Shown one piece after another: positions 31,629 through 43,132 of a stretch of DNA of 64,000 nt. Below the pieces are notes generated by a model. That model worked only from the letters and a program-made list of their open reading frames with translations, had not been told where the DNA came from and made no database searches. Source of the DNA: Harmothoe impar (lineage: Eukaryota; Annelida; Polychaeta; Phyllodocida; Polynoidae); assembly GCA_947462335.1 (NCBI GenBank), contig OX381721.1:6448001-6512000 (forward strand). Reading direction: 5' to 3'. Position 1 is the stretch's first letter, and every line of letters begins with the position of its first letter. The translations under genes were made by a program, and so were the position numbers.

Positions 31629-32313
31629 GCCCTGGCACGTAACTCATCAAAGTTGCACCCAGAATAATGCAAACCCTTTTTGCCTCATGCACAGATACGT
31701 TCACAAGTATACGTAGTTCCCCACTGAGAGTTATTTAACAGGCGGTGTGAAATAGCAGGCTACGTGATGTCATGACAGGCCAGACGTCTTGTGAATGTAT
31801 ACTCCTGCTATAATCTCCCTAATCCCATTATTCTACTTCCCTGATAATTTACCCAGACTGACGACAGACTCTGCATCATGTCAGTCTAGTCAATTAAGGG
31901 GAGGGAATTGGCATTCGGCTCTATTTATTGATATACTGTGATAGACTTTTCTGACATTCACTTTATACCTTATATTGCAGAATGGTTGTACTCTAATCAT
32001 AATAGATCTTCTATTAATACAGAAATGACGTCATTTCAGTCTAAGGAACTATATGGTCTAGAGGGTAGGGTTGACCAATTGGCATTTATCTTTTCTGCCC
32101 AGAACATCATCATATATTCTATGGGTGACCCACATGAAATGTGAGCATTCACTGTGAGCATTCACTTTGGTAATGTGTCTACCCCACAATGTTGGCATGA
32201 TGCCTGGTTGTTGTACTGGCGAGTTATTAGCCAGTGCAGTATCAACCCTAACTATATCACCTTGCTGCTATTGCAGGCTGTAATCACCCCTAAGTGGACT
32301 ACACATATATGGA
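31629..32313. other. Intergenic DNA, no recognised gene
   Basis: A weak GCATGATGC-family remnant is at about 32160-32245 (GTTGGCATGATGCC, GGCGAGTTATTAGCC). Otherwise nothing recognised. Confidence 0.4.
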
Positions 32314-32420
32314 CAGAGCTGCACGCTAAAGTCACCTCGTCACTGGTTACTGCATGAGCAGTGCCCTGGCACTGCAAGTGCAGTAACCAGTGACGAGGTG
32401 ACTTTTAAGTGACGCTCTGT
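32314..32420. repeat. Near-perfect hairpin, about 107 bp
   Basis: AAGTCACCTCGTCACTGG then TTACTGCA at the left is perfectly mirrored by TGCAGTAA then CCAGTGACGAGGTGACTT at the right (26 bp per arm, 32328-32353 with 32379-32404). Looser pairing continues out to CAGAG/CTCTG. It is either a very young MITE or a hairpin kept by selection or gene conversion. No sister copy is seen in this window. Confidence 0.85.
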
Positions 32421-32463
32421 ATTTATTTTCAGGGTATTTACAGTAAATAATTGGCAAACTACC

Positions 32464-32556
32464 ATGTTTGTTAACTTCCGCGATGTTTGTTGACTTCCGC
32501 GGTGTTTGTTTACCTCCATGAATGCGCCATTTTGAATTCCGCACATGTCACGTGAC
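32464..32556. promoter_or_regulatory. Candidate regulatory cluster: repeated forkhead-like sites, YY1-like site, E-box
   Basis: Three tandem units of about 19 bp carry TGTTTGTTAAC, TGTTTGTTGAC and TGTTTGTTTAC, each close to the forkhead consensus, with TTCCGCG between them. CGCCATTTTG (32525-32534) resembles a YY1 site and GTCACGTGAC (32547-32556) is a palindromic CACGTG E-box. This combination is common in animal promoters. No downstream gene is recognisable, so it could equally be a short tandem repeat. Confidence 0.3.
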
Positions 32557-33315
32557 CCTCGGTTACATAGCGACACTATGGCGACCCCATGGTGACCCCT
32601 GGCGACCACTGGGAGCGTGCAATACGGCCAGAGCGTGCAATATGGCTTAGGGTTATTGCACGTAACAAATGCATACGGCAATCCCATAGCTTTAACCTTG
32701 AAAGATCGTATTCACCATGAAATAAAGACATTTACATGGCCTACGCGTTTAATCATGGCCCAGCAAGAGAGGCATGTGACTCAGTCACAGCGTCAAGGGG
32801 TTCTGTCCCATGGCACCGTACAACATGGTTAAATGCGGTTCTGACAACAAACAAACATCAAGATAATTCACGATAAACCCAGAATATTCTTGTAAAAGAT
32901 AACACCCCAAATCTTGTGAAAGTAACATGGCTGCAGTCCCGCATGTTATTGATGCACGCTCACTGGCTGTTGTCAAGGAGATGATACCATCACCTAGATG
33001 TGCGTCACAAAATGTAGCGCCACTGACTTGGTCCCCTGACCAAGCCACGTAGCTTGGTGTATTCCGCCTATGAGAGAGTCACTGCAGTGCGTGTTAGAAC
33101 ACATGACATAACAAAAAAAATATATATATATATCAATGTTATGCTATTCTATGATTGTTCTATGGTATTGGCAACAACGATGTAGAGCACGTCTAAAATT
33201 ACAAAAGTATGTATTCATTCAAAAAAGAGAGACAATGGCCCTGTTAGGTATGTGTTCTGGTGTCGTGTCATGAGAGCTATGGTTACCTGGGATAGAAAAG
33301 TACCAGGGATAGACA
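32557..33315. other. Intergenic DNA, no recognised feature
   Basis: It contains short GCGACC-type tandem similarity just after the regulatory candidate and an (AT)-rich run at 33117-33131, but no gene or identified repeat. Confidence 0.4.
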
Positions 33316-33955
33316 GGCTTAAAGTCAAGTTACATGAGGCAACACACAACCTGACAACCCACCCTTAATGAAACTTACCTGCTAAGACAAGAAAGTAACC
33401 CGCCATCCCTACAATCTATGAAAATCGGCCCTTGCTAATCATATTCCCCCCATTTCTCTCTCTGCCCCTTCCTACACCCCCCTCCCTGACCTCCACCCCT
33501 CCCACCCCCACCCCTCCCCCTTACCCCTACTACCTCTGACTATGGAGGAAACACTCTTACTCTATCCTACACTACTGATCTAAGACTTAAGATCCTTGCA
33601 AGCAGCACACATTCATAATGTTATCATTTAGCACATGTATTACTAACCATATTATAGCATTATGCAGACCGAAATTCCTAACCTCATATATTTTACATGA
33701 TTGCATAAAAGTGATGAAAGTTTAAGTTGTATATACATTTGCAGGCTTCCCGGCTCATTGCTGAGCCGAGCAACCTGCAAATGTCATGACCTCTGGTCTA
33801 GTGACATGCACCGTCTGAAGACGGACAGGATCTGCAACATAAAACGGCTTTGTCCTTGCCAGTTTCTGTATAAATAAAAGAAATAACAAACAACAAAACA
33901 AGTTACTAGCAATAAGCTGCTAGCAACAAGTTGCCTCATGTAACTCGACCTTAAC
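33316..33955. mobile_element. 640-bp TIR-bounded segment containing a LINE-like 3' end
   Basis: GGCTTAAAGTCAAGTTACAT then GAGGCAAC at the left mirrors GTTGCCTCATGTAACTCGAC then CTTAAC at the right. Inside are a C-rich pyrimidine tract (about 33445-33535), and TAAAACGG...CTTGCCAG...TAAATAAAAGAAATAAC (33848-33890), the same ending as the LINE tail at 5095-5213. A LINE or SINE copy may have inserted within the older element. Confidence 0.5.
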
Positions 33956-35019
33956 AGCATGCTATGTGGTGATCAGACGGCTAATATGCCCCGGGTCTAG
34001 TAGGATGATGGTATTTACATCCCGTGCTATAGGTTAGTGCCAATCATTTATGAAGAAGCAGTGCTGGGGGCCATCACAAAACAAAATTTACTTTACAAAA
34101 CAAATTTCATTTACTGAACGTTATTACGTTATGATTAACTTTTTTCTAAAATAATTTACTTTAGTGTTTACTTACGGTAATATCAGCGTAAATTTCAAAT
34201 TTACACTGTTGTCTTCAAATTTAGGTTCATTTACCCATTCTTTGCACACTTGCTGGAATCATAGTGTACAAATGGACTCCAAAACGTTATAAAACGTAAC
34301 GTTTTAAACAATTTTAACTTAAATTTTGTTTTGTAACACTCCCTCTAAAAACCATGTAAAAAAATGTTTGTAACACCCTATTCTTTACGTTATGTTTTTA
34401 CGTTGTGTTTTGTAACAGCCCTACGCTGTTGTGTTCAAATTTAGGCAAATTAAGGGAAATTTACACTCTTTTTTTTCACACACCCTGGAAAAGTGGTGTG
34501 GCAGAATGGAGTCCATAATGTTAAAAAACTTCCATAACGTAAAATCTCAGAAAAAAACATTAACATAAAATTTGTTTTGTAACACCTCCTTACACAACAG
34601 CGTAACACCCCTTTTTTACGCTATGATCTTACGCTGAATTTGGTGTATGTTGCTTTTTTTGTTTACACATATTTAGACTTTGTCTATTTTTCTCACTGGT
34701 GTGGTTAGGTGAAAAGCTGCGCGGTACGCACAAGGTTTTTTCCCTTCAATTGTTGTATGGTACTTGACATTAAAAAGCATCCATGCCGTCCTCGTAGGGA
34801 ACTCACCAGGACTGTACATGCATATTGGAAACTAGGACCAAGTGGATAAAACACTAAATTGTTATATCATTGATTTTAGCGCATGTAGTCTCATCATAAA
34901 ATAGATGACTTCATCTATGGAAATGTGTACTTTAAGATTACAAATAGGTCAATACAACGGCTTGGTACTAGAGCCTTTTCATGACCAACGTAATTGCATT
35001 TTTGGTTTATTGTGTTTCT
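33956..35019. repeat. AT-rich region with repeated TTTTGTTTTGTAACAC and ACGTTA motifs
   Basis: At about 34080-34650, blocks such as AAAATTTGTTTTGTAACA, TTTACGTTATG and ACAAAACAAATTTC recur in both orientations at irregular spacing, so the segment can fold back on itself. It looks like a decayed palindromic element; ends are unclear. No gene. Confidence 0.4.
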
Positions 35020-35205
35020 AACCCTTTTAGGTTCGCACGATTCTTAAAATCAAAGTGCTGTTTCCTTTTCTGGTTTTATACATGAATGCAGCCTCAAGGG
35101 AGACAGTGCTGCAATCATGCATCATGCCGGTCACCCTAAGGGAGGGTATCATCCTACAGGAAAGATGCATTAATGCAGACCTGTGTATTAGACCGGTCAG
35201 AACTC
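35020..35205. mobile_element. GCATGATGC-family element, degenerate copy
   Basis: ATGAATGCAGCCTCAAGGGA, GTGCTGCAATCATGCATCA and GCCGGTCACCCTAAGGGAG follow the family order. It sits next to a second, better copy, so two elements lie nearly in tandem. Confidence 0.6.
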
Positions 35206-35269
35206 CTTGCATGAATTATGACAACAGAACAAATGCTACCTTAAAGTACTATGTAGCCCTCGAAGGCTT

Positions 35270-35522
35270 AAACCCTTTTACGGGGGATGTTGCTAAAAGG
35301 TCACATTTGTTGTCACGATCCAACAATGCAGCCCCATTGAGTAACCCGCCGGGGCTGCATTGGTGCATCATACCAACCCTTCGGGAGTGTCTCAACCACA
35401 TATGGTCGGCATGATGCTTTAGTGCAGCGCTGGCGAGTAACTTGCCAGGGCTGCATTCATGCATCATGACAATCAAGGGCATGATGCATTAATGCACTAA
35501 GCCGTCCTTAAAGGCTTTAAAG
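35270..35522. mobile_element. GCATGATGC-family double-hairpin element, good copy
   Basis: It runs from AAACCCTTTTACGGG to CCGTCCTTAAAGGCTTTAAA and includes both hairpins: GTTGTCACGATCC...GGTGCATCATACCAACCC, then GTCGGCATGATGC...GGCGAGTAACTTGCCAGG...GCATCATGAC. One of the clearest copies for defining the consensus fold. Confidence 0.8.
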
Positions 35523-35611
35523 GACTAATCAGACCCCCGAGGTAGACCTAGTGATGTACCACTCTATATGTACCGGATTATACCAAAGGGGTATTCCCCA
35601 CTGTACCCTGC

Positions 35612-35840
35612 TACATTCAAAAAATTAACTTGTCTCCAGACTCGTCTTAATGACAAGGAAGCTGGTCTTCTAGCAGGGGATAAAAGACCCACTTGGCATA
35701 TGCCAGCCCAAATCGGACATTTGCCGTCTCCAGATTCTATTTGTGGGATGGTAACCTAATAGGTTAGTCAACTTTTGACTTGTTTATTTTCTGATAGTCA
35801 CTTTGACGAGTCAGGAGACAAGTTTACTTTTTCAGTGTAG
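35612..35840. mobile_element. CACTGAAAA-ended fold-back element, copy with decayed left end
   Basis: The left end is TA-CATTCAAAAAATTAACTTG and the right end is CAAGTTTACTTTTTCAGTG-TA. The interior matches 31363-31628 (GGCATATGCCAGCCC, CTCCAGATTCTATTTGTGGG, GACTTGTTTATTTTC). TA on both sides fits a 2-bp duplication. Confidence 0.75.
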
Positions 35841-36358
35841 CATTTCTAACACTCAAAGGGTGGCGACTTGTTGGCTCTTATTTGGTGCTACATTATCTAT
35901 TTCACAGTTAATTGAGAGTGTTTTTTTAAGGTGTTTTATTCATTTATTGAGCATAGAAATGTACACGCTAATCTTCTTGTATCTCATCCAGATGGCATGT
36001 AGCGAATATACAGATATTGAGTGAAAACAAGAGATCGAAACATATGTAAGGCCTAATAGGATGAAATAATACCGTAAAAAATGGAATTACATGGTCAATA
36101 ATGATATGGATAGCATAGATGATTTTGGTGCCACCAGCATTTTTATCTAATACAAATGTGTTCAATGACTTGATCTCTGGTGTCAGTATGATTCATGACT
36201 CTCAAACTAAAGCTCTAAAATAAAACATGAAGAGAGTCCATGACCAAGGTGCAATCACCAGTTGTTTGCTGTTCATTGTTCGGTCATGAATGCCTCATCC
36301 ATCATAGAAAAGTCCAAATTCCTGATGGATTCACTGATTGAACCAAACATTACTTTAA

Positions 36359-37540
36359 GGGAGTGTTCATTAATCGGTTACAGGGGGGGGGGATGAAAAT
36401 GTCCAACCCCTCCTGAGGGGGGGGGACATAAACAATTCTGACCCCTCTTGAGGGGATGGGGCATAAGAAATTCAGCCCCTTTTAAGGAAGGTCGATACCA
36501 TTCAAAACGGGACCACTGCGCATGTTTCCGTGCATCTACCTTTAACATGTCAGAATGACTTCATATTTAGTAGGCGTATGGTCATATATACCTTCATTAC
36601 CCATGTAAACTTTTGGACAATTCTGACCAAAGTTAAGCTGTTTATCGACAATGTATTGTGTACAAGAGTTAAAGGTTTTGTTTATTTTTGCATTTCGGAC
36701 ATTTTGTTATCAACCACATTTATAAACTAATAAATGATATAATTCGGACTATAAAGGTAAATAGATTGCTTAAATATATCATGGGCTACATAATGAGACC
36801 ATTTCATAACATGATTATTAGCATTTTACCCATAATGTAATACTTCAAATATCTTATTTAGCACACTTTTGCAGTACTTCTTTACTTCAAAGGCCCAAAA
36901 CACCAAAATAATGCGCGGGACCCTATGTTAAATCAAGTCTTACTAATTTACAAATGATTTTTAATTTCATTTCATGAAGTTTAAGAAAAAAAAAATTCTA
37001 TTGATGTTAATCAATTTTGTGTTTAATTAATTATAAATTAATCCATATTTTCAACCAAACATGGTTTTTTTTTCCCAGAATGCCACATCACAGAACCATA
37101 AAAGTATTTTTGGAATAAAGAGAAATATCTGGGCCCTCATTGTGTAATGTTTCATCTTTTTGTGGTTGCAGGTTATGGCAAAATAGAAATATGGAACTTG
37201 TGATATTCTTTTCTATTTTTTAGAGAAAAATCGAAATATGTTAATTTTTCAAAATTCTGTATTTAATAAAGTAGCCTGGGACCCCCCTATTTTCTCTTCA
37301 GATATTTGTTCTAAATGATCTAAGGCACCTCTGGAGGAAATTTGGAGGAATTCTAAACTTTTTGAGTCAATGGTATCGACCTACCTCAAGCAAAAAGGCC
37401 TGCGCTTTACTGTAGTTCAAAGGTATCTTTGCCGAGGGGGGGCATGAAACATTCTACATGCTGTCAACGGGGGAGTAAAAAAATGGTGTGCCTCCGTGTG
37501 AAATATCACCACCCCCTGTAATTAATAAATGATCACTCCC
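36359..37540. mobile_element. GGGAGTG-ended Harbinger-like element with a nested insertion
   Basis: The ends GGGAGTGTTCATTAAT, then CAGGGGG, and CCCCCTG, then ATAAATGATCACTCCC, match the intact 299-bp element at 42389-42687. The copy is about 1.2 kb because an additional element occupies 36489-37382. The surviving outer parts keep the family blocks CCCCTCTTGAGGGG and AAGGCCTGCGC. Confidence 0.7.
36489..37382. mobile_element. Nested 0.9-kb insertion with AGGTCGATACCATT inverted ends
   Basis: AGGTCGATACCATT at the left mirrors AATGGTATCGACCT at the right. The interior is very AT-rich without a transposase frame. The surrounding Harbinger-like sequence resumes on both sides, so it inserted after the host element. 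No clear target duplication. Confidence 0.6.
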
Positions 37541-37569
37541 TGATATTGGAATCAAATTGACTGAGAAGA

Positions 37570-37925
37570 TCACAAATGCATGATGTATGAATGCAAAACT
37601 ACATTATAAGTTACTTGGAGTCCCTGCATTCAAAGAGTGTGCCAACAAAGGGCATAATTCAGTAAGGCGATTTTCTTCCCTCAACGGGTTAACAGATTGC
37701 TTGTGATCAGGGTATCAGTGTTCCTCACCGATATACTTGATTAGTATCGATCCCCGGACCCAAACTTGGCCAAACACAGATACCTGTACTGTTTTAACAG
37801 GGGGAGAGGGGGAGGGCTCTGTCAGTTGTATGAGACCACAGCACCATTTGTCATCTTTTACTACTTGTCTCAAAACCTTATATAGATATGACATTGTATC
37901 AGAAATATGAGATGGCCAGGTTAAA
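37570..37925 (-). repeat. GCATGATGC-family remnant followed by an inverted GTCATATC-family repeat
   Basis: 37570-37692 keeps GCATGATGTATGAATGCA, AAGTTACTTGG and CAACGGGTTAA. 37695-37925, read on the minus strand, parallels 15730-15975 and 19165-19415 (TATGACATTGTATCAGAAAT, GTATCGGTGAGGAACACTGA-like blocks). Confidence 0.45.
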
Positions 37926-38459
37926 CACATATCAGACCCAAAATATTTTTGTATTTTAGTATTACTTTGCTTTTCATGTGACTGTAGGTTCCAAGTTTAT
38001 AAGGGAATATCTGATTCATTATAACAATGTGATCTTATAAGCTTACCTTATACAAACCACTGTAGAATCTATTTCTGAGGGGTGTTATTGTAATTTGATG
38101 TGATAAAAAATCAGGGATATCAAAATTTGCCCAATTTTCCATTTTTAGTACCATCAGTCAATGCTAGACAAACAGAATCAACGAATGTTGGATGTATCAG
38201 AGTTCCTAGACCGATTCCTGTTACTTTGAATACAATTTCCACGATCTGGACTAGGGTCTGATGAGTGAGGAAGGTTGTTTATATAACTGGTTAATTGAGA
38301 TATAGCATTGATTATGTACTCCAGAATAATTATACAAAACAACAAAATCTGAATGTCAACTGGTAACCAGGTCAGAGGCTGGGAGGTTTGGCAGCACTGC
38401 ACACTGTGTTGAGTTCAGCATGCAGATGTCCAAAACATGGACTCATCTGTATTGACATG
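37926..38459. other. Intergenic DNA, no recognised feature
   Basis: AT-rich, no gene or repeat family recognised. Confidence 0.4.
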
Positions 38460-38677
38460 TACCATAAAATCTTGTGTACAAGCCTAACTCGCATATAAGC
38501 GGCACCCCGAGTTAAAGCCAATCCTATAATCCACACTGGCTATCTGATTGTGCCAATTTTAGTACTGTATCATAGTGGCAAAGACTCGCATATAAACCGC
38601 ACCCTGAATCTGGCCTGTTTTGCATCACCAATCTAATTTGCGTACTAGTTGTGGCTTATACGCGAGGTTTTATGGTA
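38460..38677. mobile_element. MITE with CCATAAAATC-type ends and CGCATATAAGCGGC interior
   Basis: The left end TA-CCATAAAATCTTG mirrors CGAGGTTTTATGG-TA. The interior repeats CTCGCATATAAGCGGCACCC and its variants. The same interior design occurs at 48486-48711. Flanking TA supports a 2-bp duplication. Confidence 0.75.
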
Positions 38678-38704
38678 CTAAATCAAATTAACACTTGTAA
38701 GTTC

Positions 38705-39010
38705 TTACACAAGTTTAAGGAGTTCCTGCTTCCCACTCAAGCTGTTTGGTCAAGCTGCCACAGCACCCACTGCAGAAGTGCACTCAGCCAGTGCTGGGCG
38801 TCTGGGAGAAACTAGAAATCAATATTGATGGTAAAAAAAACTCCAGATCTTAGACTGATCTGGCCAGGTGCAGCCCTTAGTGCACTACACCAACAGTAAG
38901 CCGGCTAGGAAGCTACCATACGCTGGCTTCAAATAACATTAAAGCACTGTGCAGCCCCTTAAAGGGCCAGAGGAAATCAGAAATCAATGTTGAGGATAAA
39001 AAGCTCCCTC
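38705..39010 (-). repeat. Inverted GGCTGCACCTGG-family repeats
   Basis: On the minus strand 38745-38890 reads GGGCTGCACCTGGCCAGATC, GATTTCTAG and GGCAGCTTGACCAAACAG, matching 5218-5370 and 15086-15225. 38945-39010 matches the shorter copy at 14560-14680 (GGGAGCTTTTT, TCAACATTGATTTC, CTCTGGCCC). Confidence 0.6.
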
Positions 39011-40450
39011 TGCCCCAGACTGAGCTACCTTCAGAATAAGCTCGTTCTACTGTGCAGCACATATATAAAGCTGAATTTAAGAATCGACATGAATCTTTTT
39101 TTCTTTTTTTTAGTGTAACTTTTTTTCTGTAGTTATCAGACTGGGCTCCTTATATATCATGGTGGTGCCCATATCCTTCTGGCTCCAAACAAAGGTCATG
39201 TTTTAGGCCAACTACCAAAGTGCAAGCCACAATACATCTGAGGTATGCCAGCTAGTCTGACGATAACATCCTGCCCGACGAAAGTCTGTCCAAATTGAAT
39301 CGCCATGTTACCCCCCTCTTCATGACATTTTCGACAGAGTGACCGATTTTTGCTCTGTCTCACCGTGTTGGGAGCAGAAAATGGTGATATTGTCTGTTGT
39401 TTTGTTACTTTTTTTTTGTCACGGAATGCTATAAACGACTGCGTTTTTTGCTCGGTCGGATGATTTTTTTTCAACCAATGGCAGTGGAATACCCGCTTTA
39501 GCTACTCTACTGTCACCTTAAATAATAGTAAAGAAAATACTTTCGGGACTAATTACACCTGTAATACCAATAATGTTGCTCTATAATCCAGGTTAATTGA
39601 AAATGTGAACATAATGTGAAAATATCAATCTAGATATGTATAACTAAATTGTGGAGGAATCAAGTAGCACTCTCCAATGCATAGGTTCTACTAACACGTT
39701 GTCATGTGTAAAGGTTGGATGTCACAGCTACTGAGATTCAGAATACAAGGTCAACATCCCAGAATAGTCAGGCAGTATAATGTCAGAAATATGTCACTGA
39801 ACTAACATGTCTCTCTAGAGGCCAATGCAGCAAGAAAAGGCGACTTTAAAAAAAAGGTGTTGATAAGTTTTAAGAAACATGATAAGAACATTTCTGAAGC
39901 TCTACTGACAAATACAGAAATATAAATTCAAAATCCTGCATTCAAATATATACTATTTGAAAGATAATTGTTCAGTGAATCTTCTGGTAGAAACTCTTTG
40001 CAAACATATTGCAGACAGTATTATGAGGGTTCTGCTAAAACCAATGTAAACACAACTTTATTGTGAAAACAGTCACCCTTTCTTGTTGCATGGGTCTATA
40101 GCAGTCAGTCAATAGCACTAAGTCACCTCAGCACAAAACCCCACCCAGGACAATTAATGTGTCTCTCTGTTTTCTATATTAACCCTTTAAAGACCATAGA
40201 CTGCTTAAATATGGTATGCTCTTTGTCATCAGAAATTGTTAATTTGCAGGCATAATTTCAACCGTGCTTCGTGGAGGCAATGCATCTGCCAGTCAGGCTT
40301 GAATAGATGGGTGACTGATTAAGGATGCATAATTTCATAATTCATAACGAAAAATTAGATAGATGACATTAACTTACTTTGCGTACCCTAAAGGTTTAAT
40401 GGTTCCCTCTCTTTCTAACAAAACACCAGGACCACGCTAACAGCAGCTTT
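39011..40450. other. Intergenic DNA, no supported gene
   Basis: A minus-strand frame at 39196-39474 (92 codons, Lys/Gln-rich with CRKCHEEGG) starts after a T/A-run and has no recognised domain, so I leave it uncalled. The rest is AT-rich low-copy sequence. Confidence 0.4.
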
Positions 40451-40620
40451 TCTTATAATCATTGATTCAGCAAAGCGGCTGCAGCTCAAACTGTCGTCAT
40501 GAGTAGAAAACCACAAACCAGGCCTACACACAGCAGCAGCTGGTGCTGTGCTGGTTCTGCTGACAGCTGAGAGGTGGCGCCACTGGGTAGCACCATGGGT
40601 AATTAATAGGTCATTGTCAT
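40451..40620 (-). repeat. Dispersed repeat (TACCCAGTGGCGCCACC family), copy 3, inverted
   Basis: On the minus strand it reads GGTGCTACCCAGTGGCGCCA, GTCAGCAGAACCAGCACAGC, TGGTTTGTGGTTTTCTACTC and GCCGCTTTGCTGAATCAATG. This is the longest of the three copies and shows both outer blocks. Confidence 0.75.
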
Positions 40621-40713
40621 TTCAACTGTCATCTTGGAAATGATAATCATGTGCAGTTAATATTATCAGTCACAGCGGTAACTCTGCCGCTTCATTGTCA
40701 ATCATTAGTTACT

Positions 40714-40953
40714 CAGGGGGCCCTTTCAGAACAGACTCGTCAGTCGTCATATTGCGATTTTCGTCAATATTGCAATATTTGCAATTGATGAGGGTATTTG
40801 TAGCTGGCAAAATGTCATATTTAAATCAATTTTCTATAGATTTGTATAGGAAATATTGTGAAAGAAGCTTTACTAGTGGTCGGCAAATAGGTTTTGTCAC
40901 GTCACCAGTTCAATACGATCACATCAGTTGTTCTGAATGAGCCTCCTGTGATG
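40714..40953. mobile_element. 240-bp TIR element (CAGGGGGCCCTTTCAGAACA)
   Basis: AGGGGGCCCTTTCAGAACA at the left mirrors TGTTCTGAATGAGCCTCCT at the right with a few mismatches. The GTCGTCATATTGCGATTTT block also occurs inverted at about 46575-46625. The frame over the element has no domain. Confidence 0.55.
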
Positions 40954-41972
40954 ATTTACTTGACTACGGCATAGCCCGAAAATATATAAAAGAGAAGAAA
41001 CATGTCTCAGGTTTAGTGCAATGATAAGAAACAAAAGGGTAAATGCTATCATCTTTAGTAGGTTCTAAAATGACCATTATTTATGTGTAGTATACTGTTT
41101 GCTGTATGGTAGTATAAAGACTCCCTGGACATGCTCCATTGCACCCACCACTCTCCCACCTATCCTACACACCTAGAACTATACCTGCGGTGTGGTGTGG
41201 TTGTGTTGTGGCAACCAACAAGTGACTCTCCCTCCAGCAACCACACACCATGTTTGTTATGCTTGACTATATTTTTTTTTTTCAGTTAATTGCCGGTGAC
41301 TAGTCATTATTACTTATATGAATAAATAGGGCGTAGGCCCAGCCACAATTAACTAAGGCCAAATCTATATATATATCTGACTCCGTCTATAATCATTCCT
41401 ATATATATATATTTCAGGATTTATAGGCGTCAGTAACACCATTGATTCCTCAATATGGAATTCATTATGGGTCTATTGTACTGAATTATATATTCATCCA
41501 TTCACACTGAAATTGTAAAGACCAAGGGCCTGCTATTATGACAAATCCCTTTAAATGTCAGGAGTAAATCATAGAAATGGTACAAACTGTATATAAGACA
41601 AAGGTAGGAGATGGCTGCAAACAATGGCTTAGAGTAATAGTATAGCATAGGCCTTGTTAGCATCATGAGCCCTGCCTAGTAACTCACGAGGGTCGTTTTC
41701 AAGGATCTCAACATAAGAGTGTATAGTCACTATGTGGCACTCACCCACAGTGATAGACTATGGTGCACCAGCCTAGTTCTTCATTTCACCTCGCCACACA
41801 AGCGGGTCATATAGACAAGATCTAAATGTGTGCAGACAACCAATAAAAGCCATAAACGGCATTACTGCGTCATCATAAACGGTGGGTACTAACGTAGAGA
41901 CCAGGATGTAAATACAACTCATCCTACTAAAACAGCTGTCTGATCATCACATAGCATGTGAATTTCATGTAA
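40954..41972. other. Intergenic DNA, no recognised feature
   Basis: Low-copy AT-rich sequence with short TATATA runs at 41367 and 41400. No gene recognised. Confidence 0.4.
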
Positions 41973-42110
41973 GGGGGGTAGGTGGATTTGGGATGGACCA
42001 ACAAAAATTGGACCCCTTGAAGGGGGGCTCAAAAATATTTGGACCCCTTTTTAGGGGTGGACCTAAAAAATTTCGACCCGCTCGCGGAAAATCCATCGAT
42101 TTTTAAGAAC
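41973..42110. mobile_element. Fragment of GGGAGTG-ended Harbinger-like MITE
   Basis: GGGGGGTAGGTGGATTTGGG, GGACCCCTTGAAGGGGGG, GGACCCCTTTTTAGGGG and TTTCGACCCGCTCGCGGAAA match the interior of 42389-42687. The ends are absent. Confidence 0.65.
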
Positions 42111-42388
42111 GAGATTTTCTTTATATACCATAGAGTTTGACTTAAAGGTCAATGACTGTGCATGTCAGGTAGACTGTTACCTGGTACAATCATTATATAG
42201 AATTAACTAGATATTATGACAGCAATTTAGATGAACCAGTGTCTGAGGAACTTGAGCTAAAAACAAGTGCCTCTTATTAGTTTTGCCTGTCAATATCATA
42301 TATACACGTGCACGCAGCTTTCAGTAATATACCCAAACGTGACACGAGTCACACTATATAATTAATAACAGCAATATATATATGGTTA

Positions 42389-42687
42389 GGGAGTGGTCAT
42401 TTTTTAACAACAGGGGGAGGTTGGTGGATTTGTGTGGACCCCTTGAAGGGGGGGGTGCAAAAAAAATGTGGACCCCTCTTGAGGGGGGGACCAAAAAAAT
42501 TGTACCCCTTTTTAGCGAAAAAGCCTGCGCGTTACTATAGCTCAAAGGGGTCTGCCGCGCTCAATTTCATCTTGCCTGAGGGGGGGACCAAAAAAATTTC
42601 GACCCCTCTAGCGGGGGGGACCAGAAAAATTTCGACCTGCTCGCGTGGAAATCCACCACCCCCTGTTGTTAAAAAGTGACCACTCCC
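42389..42687. mobile_element. PIF/Harbinger-like MITE, intact 299-bp copy with TTA duplication
   Basis: GGGAGTGGTCATTTTTTAAC then AACAGGGGG mirrors CCCCCTGTT then GTTAAAAAGTGACCACTCCC. TTA flanks each side (42386-42388 and 42688-42690). The interior has repeated GGACCCCT/AGGGGG palindromes and TTTCGACC blocks. The small frames on both strands are non-genic. Confidence 0.85.
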
Positions 42688-42909
42688 TTAGTACCGTGTA
42701 ATATTACCAATCTGAAAGGATGGCCCCGTTAATGATGGGAGGGGTCGGTGTATGTTTCTCTCATAAACACTCAGTTGTTATTGCTCTTATAGCCAACCCT
42801 TTGTTGTGAGCATGCTGTAGTAGTTATACCACAGTAAGAGGTCTGTATTCATTATATTGGCTGAGGGTGACGGCTGATCATGAGTCACAGCCGAGTGTAC
42901 TTGGCCTAT

Positions 42910-43017
42910 CCCAGTGGGCACAATATTTAACTCAACGTTGAATCAACATTGCATCAACATTGAATCAACATTGACAACCATTTATCAATGTTGATTCAAT
43001 GTTCTGTGCCCATTGGG
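42910..43017. mobile_element. 108-bp palindromic MITE (CCCAGTGGGCACA family), copy 3
   Basis: CCCAGTGGGCACA at the left and TGTGCCCATTGGG at the right. The interior is nearly identical to the right half of copy 1 (ACAACCATTTATCAATGTTG). Confidence 0.85.
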
Positions 43018-43132
43018 ATATAATGCAGGTATAATATACCTGGCTGTCTCATATGTTCTTGTGGTTTTTTTGTGGTATAAGATATGCCGTACGGTATTGT
43101 CATCAGTCAATACTCGTACATGATACATATAG

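Noticed and set aside
39196..39474. Minus-strand 92-codon frame with CRKCHEEGG
   Set aside because: A CCAAT motif lies just upstream, but no recognisable domain, exon borders or second copy support a gene.
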